From contig JADJWM010000018.1 of NCBI GenBank assembly GCA_016716365.1, positions 744,001 to 808,000 on the forward strand: 64,000 bases of DNA, read 5' to 3'. Position 1 is the first letter of the stretch; the number at the start of each line of letters is the position of its first letter. The notes beneath the pieces are model-generated. The model was not told where the DNA came from and made no database searches. It worked only from the letters and a program-made list of their open reading frames with translations. The translations under genes and the position numbers were made by a program. This DNA is from Chloracidobacterium sp. GTDB taxonomy: Bacteria; Acidobacteriota; Blastocatellia; Pyrinomonadales; Pyrinomonadaceae. This document shows, in pieces, positions 20,974 to 30,138 of this stretch.

Positions 20974-21993
20974 TCACGTACCCAGATAGCGGGCGTAGAG
21001 TGATCGAGCGACAGAGACGTCGTCAGTGCCTTTGATGATGGCCCGGGCGTCACTGAATACGGTGACTTCTTTTCCATCCACGGAGAACCTGACGAGATAC
21101 TCGTTCTGCTTGACTTCACCAAGTGCCGAGAGCTTTGCAGCGAGTTGAGCAAGGTCAAGGTCTACCTGATTCGGCGGGGCGATCTGGACGGCATTGCGGC
21201 CGCAGAGGACGGCCGAAAATTCCTGCGATCCGGCCTCGAGGAACTCGAAACTCCGCTGAACACAGCAAATACAGTCGTCATTCGGCTTGCTGAGTTTAAT
21301 TTTTCTCCAGTCGTTTGCCCAGATATCTATTTGCACAAGTGAGCGGTGCAGGGAATCAAAGTCGCCTACTAACACCTTGATCGCCTCGCTGACCTGTATC
21401 GAAGAGATGCTCGAGATTATCGGCATTATCACGCCCGCGGTGTCGCAGGTCGGCGAACTTCCGGCATCGGGCATTTCTTCGAAGATGCATCGGAGGCAGG
21501 GCGTCTCGCCGGGGATCACGGTCATCGTGGTGCCGTAGCTCGAAACCGCGGCACCGTAGATCCACGTTTTTCGATGTTTGACGCAAGCGTCATTCAGGAG
21601 GTATCGGACCTGAAAATTGTCGGTGCCGTCGAGGACAAGATCGCAGCCGTCGACGAGCGATTCGACGTTCGAATTATTGACGTCCGCAACGATCGCATCG
21701 ACCTCGATCTCAGAGTTTATTTCGGCGATCCTCTTTTTGGCGGCGATGGCTTTTGGCAATCGTTCGGCGGCGTCCGATTCCTTGAAAAGGGTCTGGCGTT
21801 GAAGATTAGCGAATTCGACAAAGTCGCGGTCGACGATCCTGAGATTCCCTACGCCGGCCCGCGACAACATTTCCGCGTGAGACGCTCCAAGCGCGCCGCA
21901 CCCTAGGATCAAGACCCGCGAAGCGAGCAGTTTTTCCTGGCCCGCGCGTCCGATCTCTCGGAACAAGATCTGTCTGCTGTATCTTTCGTTCAC
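20974..21993 (-). CDS. ThiF/MoeB/HesA-family E1-like adenylyltransferase
   Basis: 339 residues. E1-like enzymes adenylate the C-terminus of a ubiquitin-like sulfur carrier (ThiS, MoaD). Seen here: N-terminal RYSRQILF, nucleotide loop GCGALG (31-36), the DxDxVExxNLQRQ motif near 55-67, zinc cysteines C166/C169 and C241/C244, and a likely catalytic Cys 183 in CDTAGV. A C-terminal portion of about 90 residues ending VFSDARAIIKGT...ARSLYARYLG is common in longer ThiF proteins. No carrier protein gene is adjacent, so thiamine versus molybdopterin use is undecided. Confidence 0.88.
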   Translation of the reverse strand: MNERYSRQILFREIGRAGQEKLLASRVLILGCGALGASHAEMLSRAGVGNLRIVDRDFVEFANLQRQTLFKESDAAERLPKAIAAKKRIAEINSEIEVDAIVADVNNSNVESLVDGCDLVLDGTDNFQVRYLLNDACVKHRKTWIYGAAVSSYGTTMTVIPGETPCLRCIFEEMPDAGSSPTCDTAGVIMPIISSISSIQVSEAIKVLVGDFDSLHRSLVQIDIWANDWRKIKLSKPNDDCICCVQRSFEFLEAGSQEFSAVLCGRNAVQIAPPNQVDLDLAQLAAKLSALGEVKQNEYLVRFSVDGKEVTVFSDARAIIKGTDDVSVARSLYARYLGT

Positions 21994-22002
21994 CGGAAAT
22001 AG

Positions 22003-22734
22003 TCAGCCGAAAAGTGCGCGGATGAAGCCGCGAAGCCCGGAAACATCGTCATCGTCGCGAATACCTGCGATCCCCGCACGCCGCTCGATCGTTGACATCC
22101 TCCGAGCGTCGTCCCGAAGCTTCCGCCGCTCATCCTGGATCGAGATCTTTTCCTTTTCACGCTGCCGGTCGAGTCCGCCGGAACTGATGAACGCGATGAT
22201 CTTCGGCAGTTCGTCGGCGTCAAACCAGACGCCATGCTTCTTGCACAAGTCGATGATGACACCTGAGGCCTTTGCAAAATTACTTCGATTCATCAGTTCG
22301 CCGCAGTCCGGGCAGGGCACATAGGAGACGGTCGCCGGATGGGAATTCGGGTGGGCCTCGCTGCCGATGAAACCGAGTACCGAGGCTTGCTTCTCACTGT
22401 TTGCGCACAGTTCTTCGAAGGTGTCGACATCCGACCAGAAACCTCCACAGGTTCGGCATTCCCGGACCATCACAGCTTCGATCTGAAGCATCTGCATTGG
22501 TTTTCGGCACCGCGGACAATCACCCGCCGAACTCTCGTCTAATACGACCGCTGCGGTGGCCTTTGCTCCGCAGTTCGCACAGAATTTCGAGCCGAGGAAC
22601 ATCAGGCCGAGACATTTCGGGCATCCGACCGTCTTCAGCCTTGAACGACAGAACTCACACGCCGTCTTGTCACTCATTACCGAACCGCCGCAATTGGGAC
22701 AATTCAGTGCCTCGGGTTGTGCCGCCTCGTTCAT
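22003..22734 (-). CDS. Multi-zinc-ribbon protein with zf-TFIIB motifs
   Basis: 243 residues carrying at least four CxxC-type ribbons: CPNCGG...CEFC, CPKC...CANCG, CPRC...CRTCGGFW and CPDCG. The CRTCGGFW...F and C-K-HGVWFD patterns are the zf-TFIIB family signature. The C-terminus is a basic/acidic helix followed by a short hydrophobic end. Its stop side lies 9 nt from the ThiF gene and its start overlaps the aroDE stop by 4 nt. Function unknown. Confidence 0.85.
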   Translation of the reverse strand: MNEAAQPEALNCPNCGGSVMSDKTACEFCRSRLKTVGCPKCLGLMFLGSKFCANCGAKATAAVVLDESSAGDCPRCRKPMQMLQIEAVMVRECRTCGGFWSDVDTFEELCANSEKQASVLGFIGSEAHPNSHPATVSYVPCPDCGELMNRSNFAKASGVIIDLCKKHGVWFDADELPKIIAFISSGGLDRQREKEKISIQDERRKLRDDARRMSTIERRAGIAGIRDDDDVSGLRGFIRALFG

Positions 22735-24254
22735 TGTTTCAGCCTGTCCTCGACCGCTTGCCGCATTGCGTCCTTGGGCGCCGAAGTGCCGGTCCAGATC
22801 TCGAACTGGCGTGCACCCTGTTCGATGAGCATTCCCAACCCGCCGACGGCCGGAACACCGGCCTGCTTCGCTTCATTCATTAAGCGTGTTTCGGCCGGGT
22901 TATAGACCAGGTCATAAACCGTTCTCAGGCCCTCAAGTTTGGGTGCGGTGAGCGGAGTGAACTTTGACCTGGGTCCCAAAGTTCCGAGCGGCGTTGCGTT
23001 AACGACGATGTCGAATTCATCGGCCATTCTGCGATCGCCCGCGGCCGGTTCGTACCTGGCCCCAAACTCTTCGGCGAGTGCAGGGCCCGACGTTTCGTTT
23101 CGGGCGAATACGGTCACTTCTGCCCCTTCCTTCCGGAGGGCGTAGATGCAAGCACGTGCAGCACCACCCGCCCCGAAAAGAGCCACACGTGCGCCGCCCA
23201 GGTCACCCGCGGCGGCCTTGAGCGAGATAATAAACCCGTCTGCATCAGTGTTGCAGCCGATCAGCCGTCCGTCTTCGACCTTGACCGTGTTCACGGCGCC
23301 GATCGCCGAAGCTGTCTCATCCACCTCATCGAGCAGGCCCATAACGGCGACCTTGTGCGGATTCGTGACCGAAAAACCGGCGAAATTCACGTTGATCTCG
23401 CGTGTTTCGGGCCGAACCATTCGCTTGAAAAAGCCTTCGAGGTCATTGGTCTGCAGCGGGACGAAGACCGAGTTCATGCCGGCCGCTTTGAATGCCGCAT
23501 TTTGCATCCAGGGCGAGAGCGAATAATCGGTCTTTCCGCCGATGACCCCGTAAACCGACGTTTCTGTGTTGAGTTCGCGGACCCTGAATACGTCGATCAT
23601 TTCGCGGGCGGTGATCTGGCCGGGTGCGGTCTCATTCTGATCGTCGAGGGACGCATACGTCATAAAAGCGCCGTACGCGGGGCCGAGGATCCGCGTCCAT
23701 TTCCCCGCTTCGCCCATCGCGATCGGGATCATCCTCTTCGCTTCGCGATTTGCCCGCTCCAACAGTTTCCAAATGCCGATCGTGGCCGTTACGTCGTTGG
23801 CGAAAACCGCGATCTTACCGACCTCCTTCTTTGAGACCACCGTGTCATAGGCCTTGTCCAGATTGGCGATCTTGCCTTCCAGATAATGCCTGGACCTGAT
23901 GACAAAACATTGGTCGACCCAAAACATAAAGTCCCGTTGCGGGATCATGTCGTGCTCGTGGTCGATCCAAATCTTGCTATGGTCGATAAGCCGATGGATC
24001 GCGTATTCCATCCAGAAAGCAGTACGGTCGTTGAGGTTCTTCGGCGACAGCCCGCCCTCTTCTTTCGGCCTCATTGTCAGAAGTAGTTGCTTTTCTGAAT
24101 TAAGACTTTCGAATAGGATCCGTATATTTTCGGGGTCGAGTTTATCCAGCCTTAACTCCACAACGTCCGCGATCGGTTCGGCCTTGCGCAGCCGTGCGAA
24201 AAGGTCTTCGGCGGTGTCGCCGATCACCGAGACACAAAGTTTTCCTTCATTCAT
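22731..24254 (-). CDS. aroDE: Bifunctional 3-dehydroquinate dehydratase / shikimate dehydrogenase (AroDE)
   Basis: 507 residues, two consecutive shikimate-pathway enzymes fused. The N-terminal type I dehydroquinase (about 1-220) shows VVELRLDKLD, a His in SRHYLEGK and a candidate Schiff-base Lys in GKIAVFAND. The C-terminal shikimate dehydrogenase (about 233-505) shows GVIGGKTDYSLSPWMQN, the Lys-containing NPHKVAV, CNTDADGF, the NADP loop FGAGGAARA, NATPLG and the terminal GLGMLIEQGARQFEIWTG. The fused order matches plant-type and several bacterial AroDE proteins. The partner genes aroA-aroK lie 23 kb away. Confidence 0.93.
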   Translation of the reverse strand: MNEGKLCVSVIGDTAEDLFARLRKAEPIADVVELRLDKLDPENIRILFESLNSEKQLLLTMRPKEEGGLSPKNLNDRTAFWMEYAIHRLIDHSKIWIDHEHDMIPQRDFMFWVDQCFVIRSRHYLEGKIANLDKAYDTVVSKKEVGKIAVFANDVTATIGIWKLLERANREAKRMIPIAMGEAGKWTRILGPAYGAFMTYASLDDQNETAPGQITAREMIDVFRVRELNTETSVYGVIGGKTDYSLSPWMQNAAFKAAGMNSVFVPLQTNDLEGFFKRMVRPETREINVNFAGFSVTNPHKVAVMGLLDEVDETASAIGAVNTVKVEDGRLIGCNTDADGFIISLKAAAGDLGGARVALFGAGGAARACIYALRKEGAEVTVFARNETSGPALAEEFGARYEPAAGDRRMADEFDIVVNATPLGTLGPRSKFTPLTAPKLEGLRTVYDLVYNPAETRLMNEAKQAGVPAVGGLGMLIEQGARQFEIWTGTSAPKDAMRQAVEDRLKQ

Positions 24255-24984
24255 TTTGGCTGCCCTGTAAGTTGACCACGAAACTAAGAGACGCTATCAG
24301 GCAGGCTACCACGCCAACGGCCGCCGCAGAAACGACCGGGGTATTGCCGCTTTGTTTTACTGCAATTGCGGTAAGCGCCCATGCGATTGCGAGGGGGGCC
24401 AAATGGTCCCGAAGGCCGAAACGATAGAACAGTGCAAGCCCGGTTGCCAGGACCAGCAGGGCCGCCCCGAACGCTCCCTGCGACGGGCCGACATCATAGC
24501 CGAGGTGGGACAGAAGTATCGCGAAACTTACAACCGTCGCGGCCGACACCCATCCTAAATAAATGCTGAATGGTGCGGCTGCGGCCGAATCCGGCCAGCC
24601 CGTCGGTTCGGGCAGCCTTCGTTTGATAAGAGCAAGAATGGCTGCGAGTGCCGCGATAAGTACAAAGCAGATGACTATCTGACGGTGATGCCAGAAGTAG
24701 ACCCAGGCGCAATTCAGAAGACAGCTTAGAATTACAAGTGATCGAACCGCTGAAAACCGCGGTCTTTTATTTGGAAGCAGTTGATAGATGCTGAAGCATA
24801 TCAGTCCGAAATAGATAAGGCTCCAGATCGAAAAGGCGTAACCCGCAGGCGTCACAACGGTAGGGTAAGCCGCGGAGACCTCCGCAGGCGTAACCCCGTT
24901 TACGAGGCCGGCGGCCGCGATGCCGTTGAAAATGATCGTGCCAACGACCGCAACCAATACAAGAGCTGCTCTCAAAAGTTCCAT
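24247..24984 (-). CDS. TspO/tryptophan-rich-sensory-protein-like membrane protein
   Basis: About 245 residues, nearly all membrane helices (six or seven). The N-terminal part has FNGIAAAGLVNGVTPAEVS and a conserved PAGYAFSIWSLIYFGL motif seen in TspO-related tryptophan-rich proteins, followed by WVYFWHHRQIVICF. AAAGGA about 8 nt before ATG 24984 supports that start. The gene overlaps aroDE by 8 nt and probably leads this minus-strand operon. True TspO proteins are shorter (about 160 residues) and bind porphyrins, so binding activity here is only a guess. Confidence 0.75.
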   Translation of the reverse strand: MELLRAALVLVAVVGTIIFNGIAAAGLVNGVTPAEVSAAYPTVVTPAGYAFSIWSLIYFGLICFSIYQLLPNKRPRFSAVRSLVILSCLLNCAWVYFWHHRQIVICFVLIAALAAILALIKRRLPEPTGWPDSAAAAPFSIYLGWVSAATVVSFAILLSHLGYDVGPSQGAFGAALLVLATGLALFYRFGLRDHLAPLAIAWALTAIAVKQSGNTPVVSAAAVGVVACLIASLSFVVNLQGSQNE

Positions 24985-25345
24985 CACATTTATCCTTTAC
25001 GGCATCCTTCGGCCGGCTTCGTGCCGTCTAAGCTACGCTCGGCGGTTGCTTTGCCGCTTCGTTAGGGCAGACGGGCGGTCGATGGTGAATATTCAGGACT
25101 GCCGGAAATCGGGAAAAGATACATTATTGCTTGAGAAATTCACTATTTCGTATGAGAATGACTCAAATCGTAAAGATTTGTAAAGATTGCAGCCAACGTT
25201 GATACAATAAAATCCAACTGATGAGTTAGAAGGGAGATCATGCCGGACTCTGGCATCCCGATTGCTTGGTTATTTTGTGGTGTGACGCACTTTCCCTCTT
25301 CCCCGATGCGTATTGCGCTAGAAAGGAATGAGGAGTTTTATTAGA
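24985..25345. other. Divergent intergenic region
   Basis: This stretch separates the minus-strand operon from the plus-strand small secreted protein. It is locally AT-rich at 25130-25220 and should contain promoters for both directions. No RNA gene, repeat or clear operator was recognised. Confidence 0.4.
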
Positions 25346-25585
25346 ATGACGACGTTAAAGAACATACTCTTCGGAATTTTGCTGCTGGCGGCACTGTCGG
25401 TGTCGGCCATGGGGCAAAAACAAGATCCGAAGAAGCCGCCCCCGAAGGAACCGCCCCCGAAAGTCGAACCGGTGCCGAAGCCGCCGCCGAGGGACCAGCG
25501 GCCGAAGGATGACAAGCCCAAAAAGCCGGGTTTTGCTTACTCTTTTCACGTTCGTGTGGAAGAACAGGGTAGAGGATCGGCTTAA
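25346..25585 (+). CDS. Small secreted Pro/Lys-rich protein
   Basis: 79 residues. AGGAG at 25331-25335 precedes ATG 25346. The N-terminus is a strong signal peptide (MTTLKNILFGILLLAALSVSA), and the mature part is dominated by KKPPPKEPPPKVEPVPKPPP-type sequence, probably extended polyproline. Similar short PPK proteins occur in Blastocatellia as I recall them, with no known function. A good intrinsic terminator follows 40 nt downstream. Confidence 0.7.
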   Translation: MTTLKNILFGILLLAALSVSAMGQKQDPKKPPPKEPPPKVEPVPKPPPRDQRPKDDKPKKPGFAYSFHVRVEEQGRGSA

Positions 25586-25623
25586 AGGGCCGCTTCCTTT
25601 TTGGAAGATATATTAGATCGAAG

Positions 25624-25651
25624 AAGCCTGCCGGGATCGGCGGGCTTTTTC
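25624..25651 (+). terminator. Intrinsic terminator
   Basis: GCCTGCCG (25626-25633) pairs with CGGCGGGC (25638-25645), with one G-T pair, around a GGAT loop, followed by TTTTT. It ends the transcript of the small secreted protein. Confidence 0.85.
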
Positions 25652-25675
25652 TGTATCAGGTGGCCGTTGGCCGGG

Positions 25676-25735
25676 AAAGGATGAAGGATGAGGGCGGAAG
25701 GCAGAAGGCAGAAAGCGGTGGGCCGTGAAGCGTGC
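25676..25735 (+). repeat. Degenerate 7-nt tandem repeat array A
   Basis: Purine-rich on the plus strand. Read in sevens it goes AAGGATG AAGGATG and then AGGGCGG and AAGGCAG AAGGCAG with variants. It shares its words with array B at 30139-30330. Confidence 0.7.
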
Positions 25736-26096
25736 AAAATCGGGCCAAATCTAGTGTCCCGCCGGCGGATAATTGACAAAAAGGAGACTTGTAATTTCAT
25801 TCAAAAAAGCGTACATTTAGGCAGATTTTACCTATTTAAGCGAAGTTTTTTTGTGAATTGGCCTATTTCGTGTATGCCAGCATACAGAAAACGGACCGCA
25901 TTCTCGAATAAACTTCCCGATAATTGCCAAAAGTGAAAGGACTATTGTGCCTTTCTTAAGTAATCCCGAAACCCGGTCGATCAGATCCGCGGCGTTCGGG
26001 AGATCATGTTAGAAGAGGAGATCTACGGCTTTCGGGTCGTAATCGTCTCCCACGAAGAGACCAAGGACTCGAAAGTTAAAATAGGAGGATTCGAAG

Positions 26097-29000
26097 ATGG
26101 ACGAGATCACGACAAATGTCCCCAAGACATTTAGAGATCGCGTGAGCACATTCAGGTATCTGATCGTGCTTACGGCCCTGGCAGCTGTTGCTGTTGCGGG
26201 TTACACGTTCCTGCCTGAAGCCAATGTGGCTGCCCAGGTAGAAGACACGAAATCCGGTGTAGTCCAGGAAGGCCCTGAAGTGGCGACCCAGCCGATGATC
26301 GATTTTGCGATCGGAGCGTTGAAGTCAGCCTCGGGGTATGGAGTATATGCCGAGAGAGGAATCGTCGAGATCGGCGATGTAGAGATCAAAGGTGCCAAGG
26401 GCGACGCGATGCGGTCGGCCGAGGGCCGGAAAGCGACGAAGGAGTTGTCGAACGCAATTGATGCGATGAGACAGCTGCCGTGCGTCGAGGTAAAGAGCGG
26501 AGACCTGACGGGGAAGAGCTTTGGCCCCGGAGTGTACTGCCTAAGCTCGGCTGAGCTGGCAGGCGAGATGGTCGTCGCGGGCAACGGGGATGCAGCGGGA
26601 ACGTTCATCTTCCGTGTCGCGGGAACGCTCAAAGTAAAAGACGGATCGAGCATCGAGCTTGACAACGGAGCACAGGCAGGAAACGTGTTCTTTGTTGCCG
26701 AGGATGCAGAGATCGGCGGCAATGTGATGTTCCGAGCAAGCGTGCTTGCGGGGAACGACGTCAAGGTCGGGAGCGGCTCGACGGTGACGGACAAGGTATT
26801 TGCGCTTGGAAAGGCCGAGCTTGAGAACAGCACGGTGCAGGGCGGCGCGGCGGTAGGCTGGATACAGATCTGTAAACGGCAGCAGCTTCCGGTTGATCCT
26901 GTAAATGACCTTTCGAACCGTATTTTCCACTTCGTGGTTACGGGTGTCGACGCCGGAGAACCGGGATCCGCCGGTAATCCGATGAGAGTGCCTGTGGGAT
27001 CGTGCTCGACGCCGTTTTCGGTGAAGGCCGGCCCGCAGACAGTTACGGAGTTGAACACGGGAACGCTTATCACCCCATCGACGGGAACGTTCACGGGCAA
27101 CTTCGAGCTTTACAACGTTATCCAGGTGAACCCGCAGCCGCCGTCACAGGCGGGGCAGTCTTCACTTGGCCTGGTGAACCTTTCGACGCGAGTTGCAAAC
27201 GTGACCATCGTTGCCGGTACTGTGAACGGCGTTTTGACGCTTGAGTTCTACAACCGCCGCGCGATCACCGGCTTTGTCGAGATCTGCAAACGGGCCTCGA
27301 CGGGTGCTCCGCTGGCGGACAACCCTAATTTGGAAGCTAGTCTTCCGTATGGATCGATCCCGCTTCCGACTGGGCCTCCCGGGACGCTTTATAATCCGCC
27401 GGGGGCAAACCCGCTTTCTGGCGGCGACCCCGATGTGACGGGATTCTTCCAGTACACGGTATCGCAGGTTTTCTCGGTCAACCAGTTGAACCCGAACCAG
27501 AGGGTGCTTCAGGTCTTCACGATCCCGGTCGGACAATGTACCGGCCCGATCGCGGTCACCACAGGCGACCCGGCACCGTTCCCGCCTGCTTCAGGGAATG
27601 TCTCGGGTGCATGGATCACCGAACTTGCCCGTCCAGGCTTCTATCTCGAAGGCTTCGAAGTGCTGCCGGATGGTGACATCGTCCCCGGATTCCCGAGGTT
27701 CGTCGCCGCATTTCTCGGCATTGGTGCGACCGCTGCGAGCGGCAACACGCTGCAGACGTTCCCGAATGTGGGCGGCGGTGTTGTCGGTGTCCGGTTCCCG
27801 GAATCGGCAACGTCGGCCACTGAGACGCTGGTGATCTTCAGGAACCGCTCGAACCCGAGCACGTTCAAGGTCTGTAAGGTCGCAGGCCCGGGCATCCCGG
27901 TCAACACGCTCTTTACCTTTACGGTAGTGGGCTGGGGGCCGACTGCTCCGGCACATCCGCAGCAAGCTCCCTACGGACTCGTCACGCGTACGTTCGACGT
28001 GCGTGCGGGCGACCCGGCACAGGGCGGAACCTGCGAACTGGTACCCGGCTTTGGTGCTAACCCGCCGAGCTGGACGCCGTTCCAGACGTTCGTGAACGGA
28101 ACGCCGGTCTATGTATATGAGAACGGCATTTCGGTGAACAACACGATACCGCAGAATCCGGGACAGCTTCGTGTCTCGCAGATCCGCCAGTTCGGGTCGG
28201 CGTTCACGAACACGACGATCGCGGGCTTCAACCCGAACCCGTGGCTCGTTCCGGCGGCTGATTCGGTCGAGTCGTTCGAAACGGCCGGGCCGATCGCTCT
28301 CGGTAACGATACAACGGTAGGCGTACCGGTGAATGTTCCGGATGCCGGTTTGGTCTCGGATGTCGATGTAGGCGTTCGCGTGACACACGCGTTCGCGGTC
28401 GAAGACGTCTCGATGGCAGTCGTCAACCCGGCAGGTCTGGGCACCGCCCTGTACATTGCTCCGGGTGCCGGCGGCGTTGACGGACCTGACTTTGGTACTG
28501 GAGCAGGCTGCGGAGGCAACCTGACACGGTTCAGCGACGAAGCGGGTGCTCCGATACCGCCGGGTGGTGCCGGATCACCGTTTGCCGGGACATTCCAGCC
28601 GGTAGGAAACCTTGGTATCTACGACGGCCGAGGTATGAACGGAGTCTGGGGCGTAATCTTTAGAGATGTCGAACCAGATCCGGGCGGCACGATCAACTGT
28701 GCACGGCTTGATATCACGAACTCCGCATATGTCGGACGTGCAGCGGTGTTTGCCCGTACACGCGAGGTGGTCGTCGAGTTCACCAACTTCCGGTTCAGGC
28801 CGACCGTTCTTAAGGTCTGTAAGATCGGAAACGGTGCAGCTGAGGGCCAGACCTACGACTTCACGGTTGCTTTGGTCAGCCCGGTCATCGGCGGTGCCAA
28901 CCCGGGTAACATGTTCCCGCCGTTCTCAACGAACGTGTCGGTGATCGCAGGACCGGCCGGTACCCAGGAAGGTAACTGTACCTTCGTGAACGGAGCCGGA

Positions 29001-30029
29001 TTGCTCGGCGGTGCCTTTAACCAGGGATCGACCGTAACGATCACGGAAGCTGCCGGTAACCTCGTTGAGATCAGGTGTCCGTCCTGCAACCCGAGCGGGT
29101 TCACGGTCGACCTCCCGATCCGTAGAGCAACGCTTGCGGGTCCGAACGGACTCGTTGCGGGTGTCAACGCGGTGATCTTCACGAACAACCCGGCTGCACC
29201 GCCGCCTGGTGAGCGTCCTGCCAAGTTCGACTTCGACGGCGACAAGAAAGCCGACGCAGCCGTATACAAGCAGACGACGGGAGACTGGTCGTGGAGATCG
29301 AGTGCCGATAACAACTCACTGAAGACGCGTAACTTCGGTGTTGCAGGTGACAAGCTTGTCGCAGCCGACTATGACGGCGACGGGATCACCGACTACGCCG
29401 TGTACCGTCCGTCGAACGGGCGCTGGTACTTCCAGGGCTCGACGGGTATCTTCGAATACCATCAGTGGGGCGAAGCCACGGATATTCCTCTGACGGGTGA
29501 TTACAATGGAGACGGCCGAGCCGACTTCATCATCTTCCGTCCGTCGAATGGAACGTGGTATGTGAAGACGACGAACGACCAGTTCGCCATCTTCCAGTTC
29601 GGCATCCCGACCGACGATCCGCTGACCGGCGACTTCGATGATGACGGCAGAACGGATGTTGGTGTGTTCAGGAACGGAACGTGGTACACGCTCGAATCGA
29701 CGCGTGGCTTCCGCGTGACGCAGTTTGGACAGACCGGCGACATTCCGACACCGGCAGACTACGACGGCGACGGCAAGGCCGACTTCTCGGTCTACCGCAA
29801 CGGAACGTGGTTCATGCTGAGCGAGACGGCCTACACGGTCAAGCAGCACGGAACGTCTACGGACGTACCGGTACCTGCTGACTATGACGGCGACGGCAAG
29901 GCAGACCTTGCAGTGTTCCGTGCGGCCGAAGGCAAATGGCTGATCAAGAAGTCGAGCCTAGGTGAGAGTGCGACAGACGACGAACTCTCGCTTGGATCGG
30001 CTGATGATTCGGCAGTCCAGGCTCAGTAG
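26097..30029 (+). CDS. Large surface protein: ice-binding-like, repeated VCK modules, P-domain-like, FG-GAP repeats
   Basis: 1310 residues, preceded by a strong AGGAGG. An N-terminal signal-anchor (RYLIVLTALAAVAVAGYTFL) is followed by a DUF3494/ice-binding-like beta-helix (about 60-250; GPGVYCLSSAELAGE, AGTFIFRVAGTL). Four Cys-containing modules begin ICKR or VCKV/VCKI near residues 256, 394, 589 and 905. A proprotein-convertase P-domain-like segment lies at about 720-890 (TYPES: VTHAFAVEDVSMAVVNP, GMNGVWGVIFRD). The C-terminal 250 or so residues are FG-GAP/VCBS repeats with calcium loops (DYDGDGKAD and variants). No LPXTG, PEP-CTERM or type IX tail was seen. Probably an adhesin or matrix protein; freezing-related function should not be assumed from DUF3494 alone. 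Confidence 0.85.
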   Translation: MDEITTNVPKTFRDRVSTFRYLIVLTALAAVAVAGYTFLPEANVAAQVEDTKSGVVQEGPEVATQPMIDFAIGALKSASGYGVYAERGIVEIGDVEIKGAKGDAMRSAEGRKATKELSNAIDAMRQLPCVEVKSGDLTGKSFGPGVYCLSSAELAGEMVVAGNGDAAGTFIFRVAGTLKVKDGSSIELDNGAQAGNVFFVAEDAEIGGNVMFRASVLAGNDVKVGSGSTVTDKVFALGKAELENSTVQGGAAVGWIQICKRQQLPVDPVNDLSNRIFHFVVTGVDAGEPGSAGNPMRVPVGSCSTPFSVKAGPQTVTELNTGTLITPSTGTFTGNFELYNVIQVNPQPPSQAGQSSLGLVNLSTRVANVTIVAGTVNGVLTLEFYNRRAITGFVEICKRASTGAPLADNPNLEASLPYGSIPLPTGPPGTLYNPPGANPLSGGDPDVTGFFQYTVSQVFSVNQLNPNQRVLQVFTIPVGQCTGPIAVTTGDPAPFPPASGNVSGAWITELARPGFYLEGFEVLPDGDIVPGFPRFVAAFLGIGATAASGNTLQTFPNVGGGVVGVRFPESATSATETLVIFRNRSNPSTFKVCKVAGPGIPVNTLFTFTVVGWGPTAPAHPQQAPYGLVTRTFDVRAGDPAQGGTCELVPGFGANPPSWTPFQTFVNGTPVYVYENGISVNNTIPQNPGQLRVSQIRQFGSAFTNTTIAGFNPNPWLVPAADSVESFETAGPIALGNDTTVGVPVNVPDAGLVSDVDVGVRVTHAFAVEDVSMAVVNPAGLGTALYIAPGAGGVDGPDFGTGAGCGGNLTRFSDEAGAPIPPGGAGSPFAGTFQPVGNLGIYDGRGMNGVWGVIFRDVEPDPGGTINCARLDITNSAYVGRAAVFARTREVVVEFTNFRFRPTVLKVCKIGNGAAEGQTYDFTVALVSPVIGGANPGNMFPPFSTNVSVIAGPAGTQEGNCTFVNGAGLLGGAFNQGSTVTITEAAGNLVEIRCPSCNPSGFTVDLPIRRATLAGPNGLVAGVNAVIFTNNPAAPPPGERPAKFDFDGDKKADAAVYKQTTGDWSWRSSADNNSLKTRNFGVAGDKLVAADYDGDGITDYAVYRPSNGRWYFQGSTGIFEYHQWGEATDIPLTGDYNGDGRADFIIFRPSNGTWYVKTTNDQFAIFQFGIPTDDPLTGDFDDDGRTDVGVFRNGTWYTLESTRGFRVTQFGQTGDIPTPADYDGDGKADFSVYRNGTWFMLSETAYTVKQHGTSTDVPVPADYDGDGKADLAVFRAAEGKWLIKKSSLGESATDDELSLGSADDSAVQAQ

Positions 30030-30098
30030 CCAACACAGACTCGACCGGGAGGCCCTCGACATAAAGAGGGCCCTCCGGCCGAACAACCCATAGGAAAG

Positions 30099-30131
30099 GA
30101 AAGGCGTGAGAGATCACGCCTTTCTTTTTTT
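30099..30131 (+). terminator. Strong intrinsic terminator
   Basis: An 11-bp perfect stem, GAAAGGCGTGA paired with TCACGCCTTTC around a GAGA tetraloop, is followed by TTTTTTT. It terminates the large surface protein transcript. Confidence 0.93.
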
Positions 30132-30138
30132 GTGCCGA

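Larger units (their letters stand above)
25586..26096. other. Intergenic region with terminator, heptamer repeats and leader
   Basis: The order is: an intrinsic terminator (25624-25651), a purine-rich degenerate 7-nt repeat array (about 25676-25735), an AT-rich stretch with a TTGACA at 25773-25778 and a weak hairpin near 25938-25957, then the leader of the large surface protein gene. A 42-codon frame begins at ATG 26006 and overlaps the next gene start. No protein-coding gene of normal size is present. Confidence 0.5.

Noticed and set aside
26201..28388. Long antisense frames opposite the surface protein gene
   Set aside because: They mirror the repetitive Gly/Pro/Thr coding sequence; no signal peptide or family motif is convincing.
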